Shown here in pieces: positions 37,634 to 49,060 of a stretch of DNA of 64,000 nt (the first letter of the stretch is position 1; the number at the start of each line of letters is the position of its first letter). The notes beneath the pieces were generated by a model, which was not told where the DNA came from, made no database searches, and worked only from the letters and a program-made list of their open reading frames with translations. Origin of the DNA: Carex sylvatica. Taxonomy: Eukaryota; Streptophyta; Magnoliopsida; Poales; Cyperaceae. The position numbers were made by a program, and so were the translations under genes. Where the stretch lies: positions 183,501-247,500 of the forward strand of contig CAXKVR010000167.1 in NCBI GenBank assembly GCA_964058845.1, read 5' to 3'.

Positions 37634-38699
37634 GGGTGCGTTTGGATTGTGCAAAGATTAGTACAAGAATAGTAACTTTTGGGTTAGTAGTTGAGAATAG
37701 TGCTAACCGAGTGGTTTGAGAATAGCGCTAACTTTGAACTATTCGATTTAGTAAAATTGTCGTTTTGATTGTTTATTTGGAATAGCGATGTAGAGAAATA
37801 AATAAAATAATAATTAAACTAATTTAATATTTAAACTAATATTATGTTACATTTAAATTAATATTTTTAATACTAATCTAATATTTTATTTAATACTAAT
37901 CTAAAAATTAAACTAATATTATATAATATTTAATCTAATATTTAAAGTAATATTATATTACATTTATTATTTAAATTAATATTATATTATATTTATTATT
38001 TAAACTAATATTATATTATATTTAATCTAATATTTTATTTCATACTAATTTAATATCTAAATTAATATTATATACATACAATATTTAAACTAATATTATA
38101 TTATATTTAATATAATATTTTATTTAATACTAATCTAATCTATTATGATATTATATTTATTTAATACTAATCTAATATTTAAATAAATATTATATTACAT
38201 TAAAATTTTAAATTAATATTATATTATATTTAATCTAACATTTAATTTAATTTAATATAATTTGAAATTATGTTTATTTAATAATAATCTAATATTTAAA
38301 TTAATATTAATCTATTTAAACTAATATTATATTGCATTTAACATTTAAAATAATATTATATTACATTTAATATTTAAACTAATATTATATTATATTATAT
38401 TAATCTAATATTTTATTTAATACTCTAATGTAATATTATATTTACTTAATACTAATCAAATATTTTATTTATACTGATCTAATATTTAAACTAACTCTAA
38501 TTGAGAAGAATCTAATATTTTATTAATATCACTAACCCCACTACCTCTATTCTTGCTAACCCACTATTTCTTTGAGTTAATAGAATAGAGTTATTCTTGA
38601 GCTAACCCAATTTGCTATTTTATATTTGGATCACCAAGATTTAAGAACAATAAAGCTAACTCAAGACTAACTCTATTCTTGAATCATCCAAACTCACCC
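37634..38699. mobile_element. Nonautonomous DNA transposon with an AT-only satellite core
   Basis: Ends GGGTGCGTTTGGATTG and ATCCAAACTCACCC with TA on both sides. Inside, just within each end, inverted words (CTAACCCAAAAG-like and TTGGGTTAG-like) mark subterminal repeats. From about 37800 to 38520 the core is an imperfect array of TAATATTATATTACATTTAA-like units, almost pure A/T. Confidence 0.8.
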
Positions 38700-39830
38700 T
38701 AAATGTTATCATTTTATCATTTGCAAGGTGACAAGTTTTTATTAGTTCTAGATCAAAAGAAAACATTAAATATTATGTATAAGAATTTGCTAGAATACAT
38801 GTAATATATGTGCGTCAGTTCATATTTAATAAATTTGAATGACATTTCACATTAACAACAAATCCGGCCAAACTGCATCAATTAGTACTTTGCTTGGTCT
38901 ATTTTGATTGGATATCAATATCTTTTATCCTATATATTACAGAGTTTTGAGATATTTTTTCCATTAGTCCGAAAATTTTAATTTGATATTTTAATGGAAA
39001 AATATTTTTTGCATTAGCACACAATTCTGCCAAATTGCAGGTCTTTCCGTTTTACATATAAAGTCAAAACTGTATTAATTAAAACCAAATACTTCTAAGG
39101 GAGGTAACGAACGGAAAAAAAAAAAAAAAAAAAGGAGAATTATGGAATTCAAATTTATGTGAGATAAAACAGTACGGAAACATATTTCATTGAATAAAGG
39201 AAATGACTATTTGAGGGTGAAATTCAACACTGATAATCTTAAAGGTGTTCAATTGCAATTGAGACGTGATAAATTACTAGCTAGTTGTAAACTACTGACA
39301 AACCAGAATAGAATTTAATGTCAGAGGTTATGTTGTGTTGTTTTTTGGTCTATTTCGAATTATTAGTATAAAATAATTTTTGGGAAGCTGAGAAATTATT
39401 GTATGCAGACTATTTATATACTCAGATTTTTTTCTTACAGTTTTTCAGAAAAGATCAAATCGTCACCATTTTGAAAAAAAAAATCAATTTTATCAAATTC
39501 GCAACTCTGGAAGGGTCCCAGCCTCCAGCTTGTAAATTATTTACCTTTCTTGTTGCCTTTTCTTTTCTTCTTTTCATTTTTATTTTTACTTTTTCACGGG
39601 ATTCCGATGGGAATCATTTCGGTTAATACAAAATGAGGGCTAGACCCTTATTCATTTTCAAAAAATAAAATAAATAAATCGCAACTCTTTGCTATGTAAC
39701 CAGTTGCGCGACTATTAATAGCTGCAGAACTAAGTATGATTCCACAGCAATGAATATCCATCAATTACTTTCATTGTTATAAGAAAATTCTAAAAAAATC
39801 TAATATATCTAAACTTTTAATCCAAATTCT
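38700..39830. other. Intergenic, nothing recognised
   Basis: No supported gene. An A-run lies at 39116-39133. Confidence 0.5.
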
Positions 39831-39839
39831 AAAATTCAT

Positions 39840-40345
39840 TGATTTTTTAAAAATATCATTAAATAATATAGAAAAATAGATATAGTACTTTAGAATTTAT
39901 GTGCTGTAAGGACAAATGACTTAGATTCAAAGTTTGAATTGAGATCAATAGCTCGGATCTAAATATTTTTATTCTTTTGCGAACAACACGTCAAGCAACA
40001 ATATGATGAAAATAACAATCACAAAAAAATCCGAACCAAATAATATTTGAATCTGGACCATTGATCATGGTCAAAACTTTGGATTCGAGCAATTTTTTGT
40101 AGTCTTTCCAATACATGCAAATGCTAAGGTACACCATCTATTTTTATGTATTATTTAATAATAATTTCTAAAAATAAATGAAATTTATATAAATAAAAAT
40201 TACTATTTAATAATATTGAAAATAAATGGAGTACCTTAGAATTTGAATGAACAAAAAAGACTGTAATGAACAATTCAGATTCAAAGTTTGAACCGAGTCA
40301 ATGACTCAGATCCAAATATATTTTTGTCTAGCAACACCAAACAAC
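39840..40345. repeat. Fold-back repeat with a partial third arm
   Basis: AAAAATAGATATAGTACTTTAG near 39871 pairs with the mirror near 40120-40150 (GCTAAGGTACACCATCTATTT). A third copy of the arm, direct to the first, starts near 40205 (AAATGGAGTACCTTAGAATTTG) and continues with TTCAAAGTTTGAA words. No coding sequence. Confidence 0.65.
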
Positions 40346-40412
40346 AGTACATTGGCCACAAATAATCGGACTATCTATAGTCATATTTTCTCTCTTATGT
40401 GCTATGGACATA

Positions 40413-40433
40413 GGGGGGGGGGGGGGGGGGGGG
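40413..40433 (+). repeat. Poly-G tract, 21 G
   Basis: An unbroken run of 21 G residues in AT-rich DNA. Long G-runs are rare in plants and prone to length errors in assembly. Confidence 0.98.
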
Positions 40434-40440
40434 CGGTAAT

Positions 40441-40656
40441 TAGAGCACCACTGTAGAGATGACGTGATCAGACAATTCTAAATGAAGATCAAATGATTTT
40501 ACATGAACTTGAAGATGCTAATGACTGAAACTGAATTTTTACTTGATTTAGAGCACCACTTCAGAGATGACGTGATTTTTATCTGGGAGATCAAATGATT
40601 TTACACGAACTTGAAGACATTCATGACTGAAACTGCATTTTTTACTTTAAAGCAGA
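40441..40656 (+). repeat. Tandem duplication, about 108 bp unit
   Basis: Two copies starting TAGAGCACCACT (40441 and 40549) and sharing GATCAAATGATTTTAC, GAACTTGAAGA and ATGACTGAAACTG in order. They differ at a fair number of sites. The array starts directly after the poly-G tract. Confidence 0.9.
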
Positions 40657-41301
40657 TTTATTCTAGTGTTTTGATGTATTTTGCTTCAGCCTCTTTTTTT
40701 AGGTGAATGGATTATTGTTATGTAACTAGACTGATTTAAAAATTGCTGCATATATTAGCTCAAGTAATGAATGGATGTGTCTGGTTTTTTCGTTCTTTTT
40801 TTTTTTTTTAAGTTTTGTAATTGTAAATGTGTGTATGTGTTGTATCTTCTTTAGCTTTAAAAGAATTTGGAGTTAAAAATCAATCTTTAATCTATGATAA
40901 AATATATTATTCTTTACGTGAGATGTTACAGATTTGAAATTTAAAATTTAAAATATTTGTGGATATTGGAATTTGAAAAATAAGATTATTTTTTTCAAGT
41001 TTTTTTTTTGAGAAACCCGTAGGCAAACTTTGTGATGTATAATATAACAAGAAACTTTGATTTTAGTATATAATGGAATTAAAAGTCAAAACGATTGCAG
41101 TAGTATAGAGAGTGAGTTGTAAATAACTTCTTCCTTTTACTAATAAAAACGTTAGATGGTTAATAGTTATCTAATTTTAAAAAAATATATAGATGGGAAA
41201 GGGGATGTGTCTAGCACTCTAGCATAGATACACCCCACTTTTCTATCTATTTTTTTAGGGGTGTAAACGGATTCGGATTCGGATAATCATTGAATAACTA
41301 A

Positions 41302-42249
41302 GGGTCTGATTGAAAACCCCTTTTCCCAATTAAAACGAGAAATGGAATTGGATTTTTCTGAAATTTTCTGATTGGATGAGCGGCAGCGACGACAAACGAA
41401 TTCTTTTAAGGCGATTTGGAGGGAATTTTTGGCTCCAACAAATTCTCGCAAAAATGGGTGAGATTCGGCGGGAGTTCATTTCGCTAGAAGTGGCGCCATT
41501 TTTATTTTCAGCAATACCCTTCGTGACTCTTTGTTTTTTGACTTCTCTTTTATATATTTCTTCCATTCTAACAGCTCGACCACAACAACTAAGAAAGAGA
41601 AAAAAGGAAAACAAGTTGGAGAACTCAAACTATACTTCTGAGGTGGAAGTAGGAGAATCATTTGAAGAGGAAAAATGAGAGGGCAATCCTACGATTCCAT
41701 TAAACTTTGGATACTTCACAGCTTCAGGTTGAAACACCTCTTGTTTTCTATTATAACTTTCATTTGATTTTTGAGTTCTTTTGGTCCCGTATTACATCTC
41801 CCTCATGATTTATTATTGATTTGAGCTCCTAGTATCCATATCTCCAAATCAGAAACTTAACCCCATTTCTCTTTTTGAAATTAAGCAGCACTTAATTATT
41901 TGCTTATTTTTATTACGATGAAATCTAATTAAAATTGGTGAGATTAGTATCCGTCTATTTTTGGTACTTCAGTTTGCAAATTTATGCATTACAAAGACAA
42001 CAATTGTTGCACAATTTCAATAGATTTATTTTTTGCTTCTAAGATTTTGGTATTACAATTTATTGAGCCAAATTGTGGCACACTTTAAGTTTTTGGTACT
42101 GTTAACATAGTTGTATTGTCAATTTTTAGTTCTACTTATTGGCAATCAAATTTATGCTCATTTCATTAAGAATCAGATTATTTCATATATGTTGATAGTT
42201 AGTAATTATTTCTTAGCCATAATATTGTTCATTTGATTTTAGAAAAAGG
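41302..42249 (+). other. 5' part of the PIF/Harbinger element
   Basis: Between the left terminus and the transposase. A 100-codon frame at 41376-41678 has one hydrophobic segment (LFSAIPFVTLCFLTSLLYIS) and a charged tail; it could be an upstream exon or noise. The rest is AT-rich noncoding. Confidence 0.45.
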
Positions 42250-43454
42250 ATGAATGATTTTGAAGGTGATAGGACTATTTTTATAGAAGCTTTTATTGCA
42301 TATGTCGCATATTTGAATATTCTGGTTTTTATTGAGTACAATAAGAATATGATTTTAGAAGCCAGAGCTGAGGCTAATTTTGAACGAAAAAAAGCCCGTG
42401 ATTGTTTGATAAACGACTCAAAAAAGCTTGAAGATTCTCGTGATATCATACGCATGAGGCCGCATGCTTTTCAAAGGTTGTGCTATATTCCCCGAGGCAC
42501 GGGTCGCCTTAGAGATAATCAATACAGTTGTGTTGAGGAACAAGTGGCCAAGTTTTTACATGTTCTATCTCATAATGTAAGGAATCGCACACTTAGGTTT
42601 TTCTTTGGACGTTCACTTGGAACCATCAGTAGTCATTTCCACAATGTACTTAGAGCATTGATATCACTTGAAGATAGATTTTTAGTTCAACCAACGGATA
42701 ATTGTACAATCCCGAACGAGATTTTGATGAAAGAAGAATTTTTTTTTCCATATTTTGAGGTATGAGCATTGCATTTCTCTCTTTTATACCAAATTAGCAG
42801 ATTTTCTATAAATATTATCTAAGTTATGTATATATACATTTGTTTTACAGAAATGCATTGGAGTAATCGATGGAACTCACATGTGTGTTAAAAAATTTGG
42901 TGATGATGTTAGGAAATATAGAAGTAGAAAGCAATTTCCCAAGCAAAATATTTTAGTAGCATGTACTTTTGATCTCAAATTTACATATGTTCTAGCGGGT
43001 TGGGAGGGTTCAGCACATGACTCAAGGATACTTGAGGATGCCTTAAATCGAGCAGATAAATTAAAGATACCTCGAGGTAAAGATTTTGATAATAGTAATT
43101 TTTAGTTAGACATAGTTATCTAGCATAATAAAATCTTAAAGCTCATTTTTTGCCTTTTTTTTAGGTAAGTACTATCTAGCTGATGCTGGATATGCCTTAA
43201 CACCTTCATTTCTTACCCCTTATCGTGGTATGAGATATCATCTTAAGGAGTACACAAATCATGCTCCATAAAATCCGATGAAATTGTTCAATCTCAGACA
43301 CTCCTCCCTACGAAATGCAGTTGAAAGGTGCATTGGTGTTTTGAAAAAACGATTCTCGATTATAGCCAGGGCACTGAGCCTCATTATAATGAGGATACTA
43401 TGTCAGACATATTTATTTCTTGTTGCATTTTTCACAATTTTCTAATTGGTGTTG
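42250..43454 (+). pseudogene. PIF/Harbinger DDE transposase (broken)
   Basis: Exons 42250-42759, 42851-43076 and 43165-43454 join in phase through GT-AG introns. The first exon carries the helix-turn-helix region (RMRPHAFQRLC, YSCVEEQVAKFLHVLSH, SHFHNVLRAL). The DDE core follows: first D in GVIDGTH (exon 2), second D in GSAHDSRIL, then YYLADAGYA in exon 3 and the catalytic E in RNAVERCIGVLKKRF. A TAA stop interrupts exon 3 at the H-A-P/N-P-M-K junction (43270-43272). A one-base frameshift follows near 43367, after which the expected CCIFHNFL is read in another frame. The frame then runs straight into the Copia LTR at 43455. In the living element the enzyme cuts and pastes the transposon at TWA sites, together with the Myb-like partner. 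Confidence 0.92.
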
Positions 43455-43970
43455 TGTTGAATTTGGGGCACCACTAATTGCTCTAAAAATAGAAAATAAT
43501 CGCAATTAAAAGTAAATATAAGAGTTTAGAGAAATTTGACACGCGAGATGATAACGGAGTCCGACAAAACAAAGGCCTACGTCTCCGGGGCTTCGCAACC
43601 TTTTCTAGGTGTGCCTTTCTATTACCCAATACGAAAGGATTACAACTTGTGAACCATTGAGCCCTTACAATCCAAGCGGAAAGTCAATCGACCAACTAAA
43701 AACGAGATCCAGCGAGCCCTTACAACCAAGGGAAATCACACGGCCTCCTAGAGATGAGAACAATGTCTCTAAGTTTAAGCTACTTAAGAGAAACACTCAA
43801 TAGATCACTCTAATCTAATCTAACTTGAGATTAGTGAAGTGGGTTTGAGGTTGTTTGAGGGATTTTGAAGTTTTAAGCTCTCACAACAATGGAGTAACTA
43901 AAGCTCTCAGAAAATCACATTTTAGAAGTTTAGGGTCGGCTCAGGTGCTTTGGGAAGAAAGTCCAAAGCC

Positions 43971-43980
43971 CTATTTATAG
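43971..43980 (-). promoter_or_regulatory. TATA box of the Copia LTR
   Basis: CTATAAATAG on the minus strand; the same word is conserved in the other LTR at 56095-56104. It lies between the motif-rich U3 and the short R-U5 side. Confidence 0.7.
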
Positions 43981-44009
43981 AAACAGCTAAAAAATGAGCT
44001 AAGTGAGCT

Positions 44010-44590
44010 AAAACGTTACCAATGTTTTCTAAAACGTTACAACATTTTAGTTTAGTTCCAAATGCGATTTAGGGTTTTAATTTCTGACAGCTCAGCTAAT
44101 CGATCAAAACGTTACCAATGATTGTATGTAACGTTTTACACTGACTCATACTTGATCAAAAACATGAATTTCTAAAGCTCAGAATTAATTAAATCGTTAC
44201 AACGTTGATTTAAGTAAATCGTTGTAACTATTGACAAACGTTACAACGTTTGATTTTGAATTCTGATACAGTTGTGCTTAAAGCTCTGACACTCTTGAAA
44301 TGTTACAACGGTTGTAAAACGTTGCAACGTTTAAAGTAGAATTTAGACAGCTGTGCTTAGCAGTTCTGATATTCTCTAAAACGTTACAACGGGTTTAAAA
44401 CGTTGTAATGTTTCATATTTATTCTGCACAGTTGTATTTCAGCTATTCTGACAATTTAAAACGTTGCAACATTTTGTGAAAATGTTACAACGTTTTAATT
44501 TGCTTTCTAAGTTTGATCAATTATTTTTTCAGTATTTCTGACAGACCTAAAACGTTACAACGTTTTACAAATATTACCAATATTTTATCC
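44010..44590. promoter_or_regulatory. AACGTT motif cluster in U3
   Basis: I count about 15 exact AACGTT hexamers, many in pairs of the form AACGTTACAACGTT, with further one-base variants. AACGTT is an ACGT-core T-box recognised by plant bZIP factors. The cluster is conserved at 56130-56740 in the other LTR. Confidence 0.75.
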
Positions 44591-44898
44591 CTGTTTAAAC
44601 AGCCTCAGACTTACTTTACCAAGTTTCTGATTTTACAATTCGAATTCTTGATAAGTGTCTTCATGATTTCTTCAGTCCAAGTATTCCATTATGCAATTTC
44701 ATTTGACTTGAACCTACATATTTTTCAAAATTAAAAGAAATCGTAAAATTCAATAATTGTATATTTTTGCAAATTCGTTAAGTAGACGAAAAAGATTATT
44801 GATGCAACCAACAATCTTTTTCTTTTGACAATTTGCAAAAACATACAATGCGAGTAAATGCATAAGTCTAATTTTGCATTGTCTAGTCATTGGTACCA

Positions 44899-44914
44899 AT
44901 TTCTCCCCCTTTTG
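44899..44914 (-). promoter_or_regulatory. Polypurine tract of the Copia element
   Basis: On the minus strand CAAAAGGGGGAGAAAT directly precedes the LTR start TGGTACC. This is the expected site for plus-strand DNA synthesis priming and fixes the LTR boundary. Confidence 0.8.
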
Positions 44915-45374
44915 AAAATCAACGAAATGGAGAAAAATAAGCACTTTTTAAAAGTACTCCCCCTCAATTTAACAATACAATACCGATAAATCACAAGTGA
45001 AATATAATTGAGGATTTACTTTAACAATTTACGTGATTGTGAATAGATAAATCAATTCATAAATTTCATAATGCACACAAATCAATTCATTTTATGCTTT
45101 TCAACATATCATATAACTTGTAAATGTTCCAATATTTTCCAATTTAACCCTTGACAAATTATCAATTTATACATCTCATATGAATACCTACATATCATAC
45201 ATATCAACATCAATAAATAAATTTCCATGACATAGCAATTCACACATATCAAGCAAATGATATTTTTGCATTTAAACCCCTATTAAATCATTAAAAGTTC
45301 ACAATTCATAAGATATAACAATTATGCAATTGAAGCCTTAAATCCACAAATCATCAAATTTTAACCTAACAACT

Positions 45375-47320
45375 TGTTGCACCAGAAATGTATAGTACAA
45401 AGTTTCAGTACAACAAACTGTACCTTTTAACCTTAAATACACTTTCAGTTCAGATTGCAAGTATACAATCCTACCGTGTAGTATATTATCGGGTATCGAT
45501 CCACAGGAAATATGGACAATTACTAGGTTTAGACTTAATCAACTAATTTCATAAAATAATAAAAAGAAGTAAGTGCAATAAAATAGAATAAGGGGGGGTT
45601 TGTTTAAGTAATCCTAAATTGGGTTCAATACTCGAGAAGAATTGTAAACAATAGATGCAAATAAAATAAAGAAAGTAAAGATTGGTTTGCTTTCAAGTTT
45701 AAGGAGATCTAGGGGTATTCGGTCTACAATACCTTGTTAATTCTATCTATTTGGTATTTGTTTAAATTCATGTATGATTTGATGAGGTTTCTAACCTAAT
45801 ATGTCATTAAGGATCACTTTCGTGAATTAATAACGTGTCTAAGCAATTCGGACTTCACAGCTACGTCCTTCATCCTAGCTACCTAGACCATAAGCTCTTG
45901 TTAGTCTCTCATCTCCTCAAATATTGGTACTTCATAGTTACATCCTTCATATCAATATCCGATTCGATTTGAGATGTCCTAATAAAGGTATGACTTCACA
46001 GTTACGTCCTTCACCAAGTTCCTAACCCTAATTTCTGTAGTTCCGGTTTGATTTCGCAGTTGGTTAGACCTTAATCAAAACCTAAGGTATTTGTGTTCAT
46101 AATTGGCACTCTCCTCTCGTCCTAACTTCTTTGGTTCTTTCGAATCCAAAGCGGAACTACATCGATTTTAAGTACTAATTATGTAGTTAACACAAATTAT
46201 AAATCTCAGAAATTAGCATCAAATCCCATAAAATAATCATAATAAAAACAAATAACCGAATAAGATACAATTAAACAAGTTCATGCATTGACCTAAACTC
46301 CTAGAAAGAGATCTACTCTCTCTTGGAGAGATCCATTACAAAAGTTGGCAAAAATAAGAAGAAATGAAATAAAGAAATAGTTACACCCTTTATTGAATTA
46401 AGAACCTCAATGTTGCCTTCTTCTCCTTCCTTGAAAAGCTTCCGGAACTCCTAGAATGGCTGCAGATTTATCACTATATCTCAATGGAAATTGGATGTGA
46501 GATGTGAGAGTTGTATGATATATCTTGTTCTGTGAGATGTGTAGAGATCTCCCTTCTATAGCCAAAGACTATGCCCAATTTAGAGGCTAGAAGGTGGGGT
46601 TAGTGGGTGCTATTTTTAACTTATTTTTCTGGACTGATGTGTCCAAATTTAGCTGTCAAAAACCGTCCTTGGCTCGTCAAAAATAGAATCCGTGTTGAAA
46701 ATGTGTAATTCTGGCAGTCTGTGGGGTTAGTGCGTCCGCACTGTATATGAGTGCGGGTGGATCATCCGCACTGAATTGAAGTTTTCTTTTTTATCAGTCT
46801 GGAAATTCTGCGTATTACTTTTGGTGCGTCCGCACTATATATGAGTACGGGTGGATGACCCGCACCGGAGAATGTGACGCGCAGTTTCTGAAATCGGCCA
46901 AGTGCTGAGTGCGGGTTTCTGGGCCGCACTGGGCTCGGACTTTTTATGGATTGCGCTGAGATGGTGGAAATTTGGCTAAGTGAGGAGTGCGTCCGCACTG
47001 TGTGTGAGTGCGGGTGGATGACCCGCATTGAGAAGTATTTTCGACAATTTTCATCTTTTCCTGCATTCTAAAGCCAAACAACCACAGTAACTTGATTCTA
47101 GGTGTATTTTATTTACTTTATATTCAAAGTACAAGATATTTGGAGCTATTTTATGATAAAAACAAGATAGAATGGTTATATAATTTATGCTTATCACAAC
47201 ACAAGCAATTTAAACAATTCAAAACTACAATCCAAGCAAATTAACGTTCAAATTTAACATGCAACTAATAGAATAAAAGTTCATAGCAACAAAATTAGCA
47301 AATTAGATTTAAAATTAAAT
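45375..47320 (-). other. Noncoding tail of the Copia element with a Gypsy-leader-like block
   Basis: Between the third ORF and the polypurine tract. At 45465-45515 the reverse complement reads CCTGTGGATCGATACCCG then GGTAGGATTGTATACTTG, closely matching the block at 9628-9680 of the Gypsy-like remnant. 46380-46560 looks like a transcribed leader. This may be a separate nested fragment rather than Copia sequence. Confidence 0.5.
46730..47032. repeat. Three dispersed copies of a self-complementary GTGCG repeat
   Basis: Units of about 45 bp at 46730-46774, 46824-46868 and 46986-47032, each with GTGCGTCCGCACT, then GAGTGCGGGTGGAT, then CCGCA. The inner GTGCG and CGCAC words can form small hairpins. 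GC-rich against the background. Confidence 0.8.
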
Positions 47321-47324
47321 TTTG

Positions 47325-48683
47325 CTATTCGTTGCCTTGTTGATATGATGGATCAGCGGCTTGAGGTTCTTCTTCTTCTTCTTCTTCATCAATGTTACCG
47401 CCTTGTTGATGTTGGGGTGAAGGTCCCGAAGTACTTGAAGTAACTCCATACATCGCTATGAATCGAGATGTGAGACTCGATTGTGAGTCACGGAGTAAGC
47501 CAATGTTTCTTGCATTGAGGTCGACTTGATTTCGTATGTTCCTCATTTCATTTCTCATTTCTTGAGTCTCCATACGTTGTGCATACAGTTGTTGGCAAAT
47601 CCAAGCCATTTGTGCTTCGGTGCCTTGTGGTGATTGAAATTTGCCCGGTATTGAAAATTGTTGAGGGAATTGGTCTTGGTGTGGTAGGACTTGTGCCGAG
47701 TTTTCTTGTTGTTGATGCTCTTCGGGATCCCAATATTGATTTGGAAGAGCATCTTGCCTATTTATTCACCGGTTTATATCCCGTTGATCGAGAGCATAGT
47801 GCATTAGACCCGAATTGGCGGTAACTAGAACCCATCCTATCTTAGTTAACCGAGAAACCAAGTTAATCGGAAAGAAGAAGTGTTGGTCCGTTGGTATTTC
47901 AATACCATTTGCCCGAATGATTTTATGGATGAGATGGCATATGGCAAGTGAGCCGCCTTGCTTCCAAACGCACTTTGTATGTGGCGAAGGATGATGTATG
48001 GGATGTTGAAGTGTTTGTCATCCTTTTGAATGAGGTGGCGTAGGTAGTACATTGGTTCCCATTCAATATTGATTTTGATTGTGGCTTTTGGAACGAGAAT
48101 GTTGTTTATAAAAAGGAATAACAATCTATGCATGGATGGAAGATGAGATACATAGACTGGACCACCACCAATGTTGTTCCGGTCAAACCATTTCTTGTAA
48201 TTATCGGCCGTATCAACGGCCATTTGAGTCCAACCCCTTAAGAGATAGGTTTCCTCACCCTCATTCGGCAATTCAAGCCATTTAGCTACTTTCTCAAGTG
48301 TGAGTTTAATCTCTTGCCCGCAAACCCAAGTGGTGAGATGAAATTGATTTTTCTTGCTTACAAGATTGGCATAGAAGGTTTGTGTAAGAAGGTCGGTATA
48401 TGGTTCACAAGCGGTCAAGATTAGTTTCCAACTCCAATGATTTTATCGTCTTCGGGTTGATGAAAGGTAACCGATGCCTTATTAAAATAGTAACAATTCG
48501 CTAAATGTTAGTTCTTAAAATTGAACATGAAGTTCTCATATCCCGTTACTCCCGAAATAAGTATTGGTTGGTTTGTTCATATTCAAAATTTGGTTCAAGG
48601 TTTGCACCGCTACCTTGACCTTCCTCAATTTGTACTCGGGCCTTATTCCAGTTAGTTTTACGAGTCGCAAATTTTGGTGCCAT
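47325..48683 (-). pseudogene. Third ORF of the Copia element: plant-transposon-protein-like (env-like position)
   Basis: Starts with MAPKFATRKTNWNKARVQIE at 48683, stops after about 45 codons, then continues in other frames. The 48418-47846 segment (about 190 aa, e.g. FYANLVSKKNQFHLTTWVCG and MHRLLFLFINNILVPKATIK) resembles the 'putative plant transposon protein' family often found beside plant retroelements. The end (47609-47325) is a helical, Gln/Glu-rich stretch (METQEMRNEMRNIRNQV) likely to form a coiled coil, ending in a run of Glu. Function of such proteins is unknown. Family naming is from memory, moderate confidence. Confidence 0.65.
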
Positions 48684-48739
48684 TAAATTGAGATATGATT
48701 GAAATTTTACCGATTGATCAATGAAGCACAAATCCTAGA

Positions 48740-49060
48740 AGAGAGAAGAAAGAGAAGCCTAGTGGCGAAGTCGGATCGTTGATCGAATGGTCGGATCGCC
48801 GGAATTGAAGGTAGGGTTTTGGTTAGGGTTTTGGAGAGGAGAGGAGAGGGTGAGATGAACTTGAATTTGATGGTAGAATCGGGTAGAGGGAAGAGAGGAG
48901 AGGAGAAATCACAAAAAATTTCTTGATTTGATTGAGTGTGGTGGCCGAAATAGGAGGAGAGAGAGAAAAAACGGTGGAGAGATAGAAAGAGAGAAAGAGT
49001 GAAGAAAGAGAGGAGGCGTGAGAGAAATAAGAGGAAGGGACGGGTCCGGATCCGTTTAAC
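48740..49060. other. Purine-rich spacer in the Copia element
   Basis: GAGAGGAGAGG-type purine runs between the third ORF start and the motif block; probably leader sequence of the third ORF. No frame. Confidence 0.4.

Larger units (their letters stand above)
43455..44898 (-). repeat. Copia LTR, plus-strand-left copy (3' LTR of the element)
   Basis: 1444 bp with TG...CA ends (TGTTGAATTTGG to TTGGTACCA). It matches 55579-56779 up to 44632; the last 266 bp (U3 start) are missing from the other copy. TATA-type box CTATAAATAG on the minus strand at 43971-43980. The segment 44010-44590, just upstream of that box in element orientation, is full of AACGTT words. Two 64-codon frames inside the LTRs are not genes. 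Confidence 0.88.

Noticed and set aside
43609..43803. 64-codon frame present twice (also 55733-55927)
   Set aside because: Both are inside the R/U5 side of the Copia LTRs and on the strand opposite to the element; repetition reflects the LTR pair, not a gene family.
46762..47028. 88-codon minus-strand frame rich in His/Pro/Ser
   Set aside because: It is produced by the GTGCG repeat units and lies after the third ORF end; no start context.
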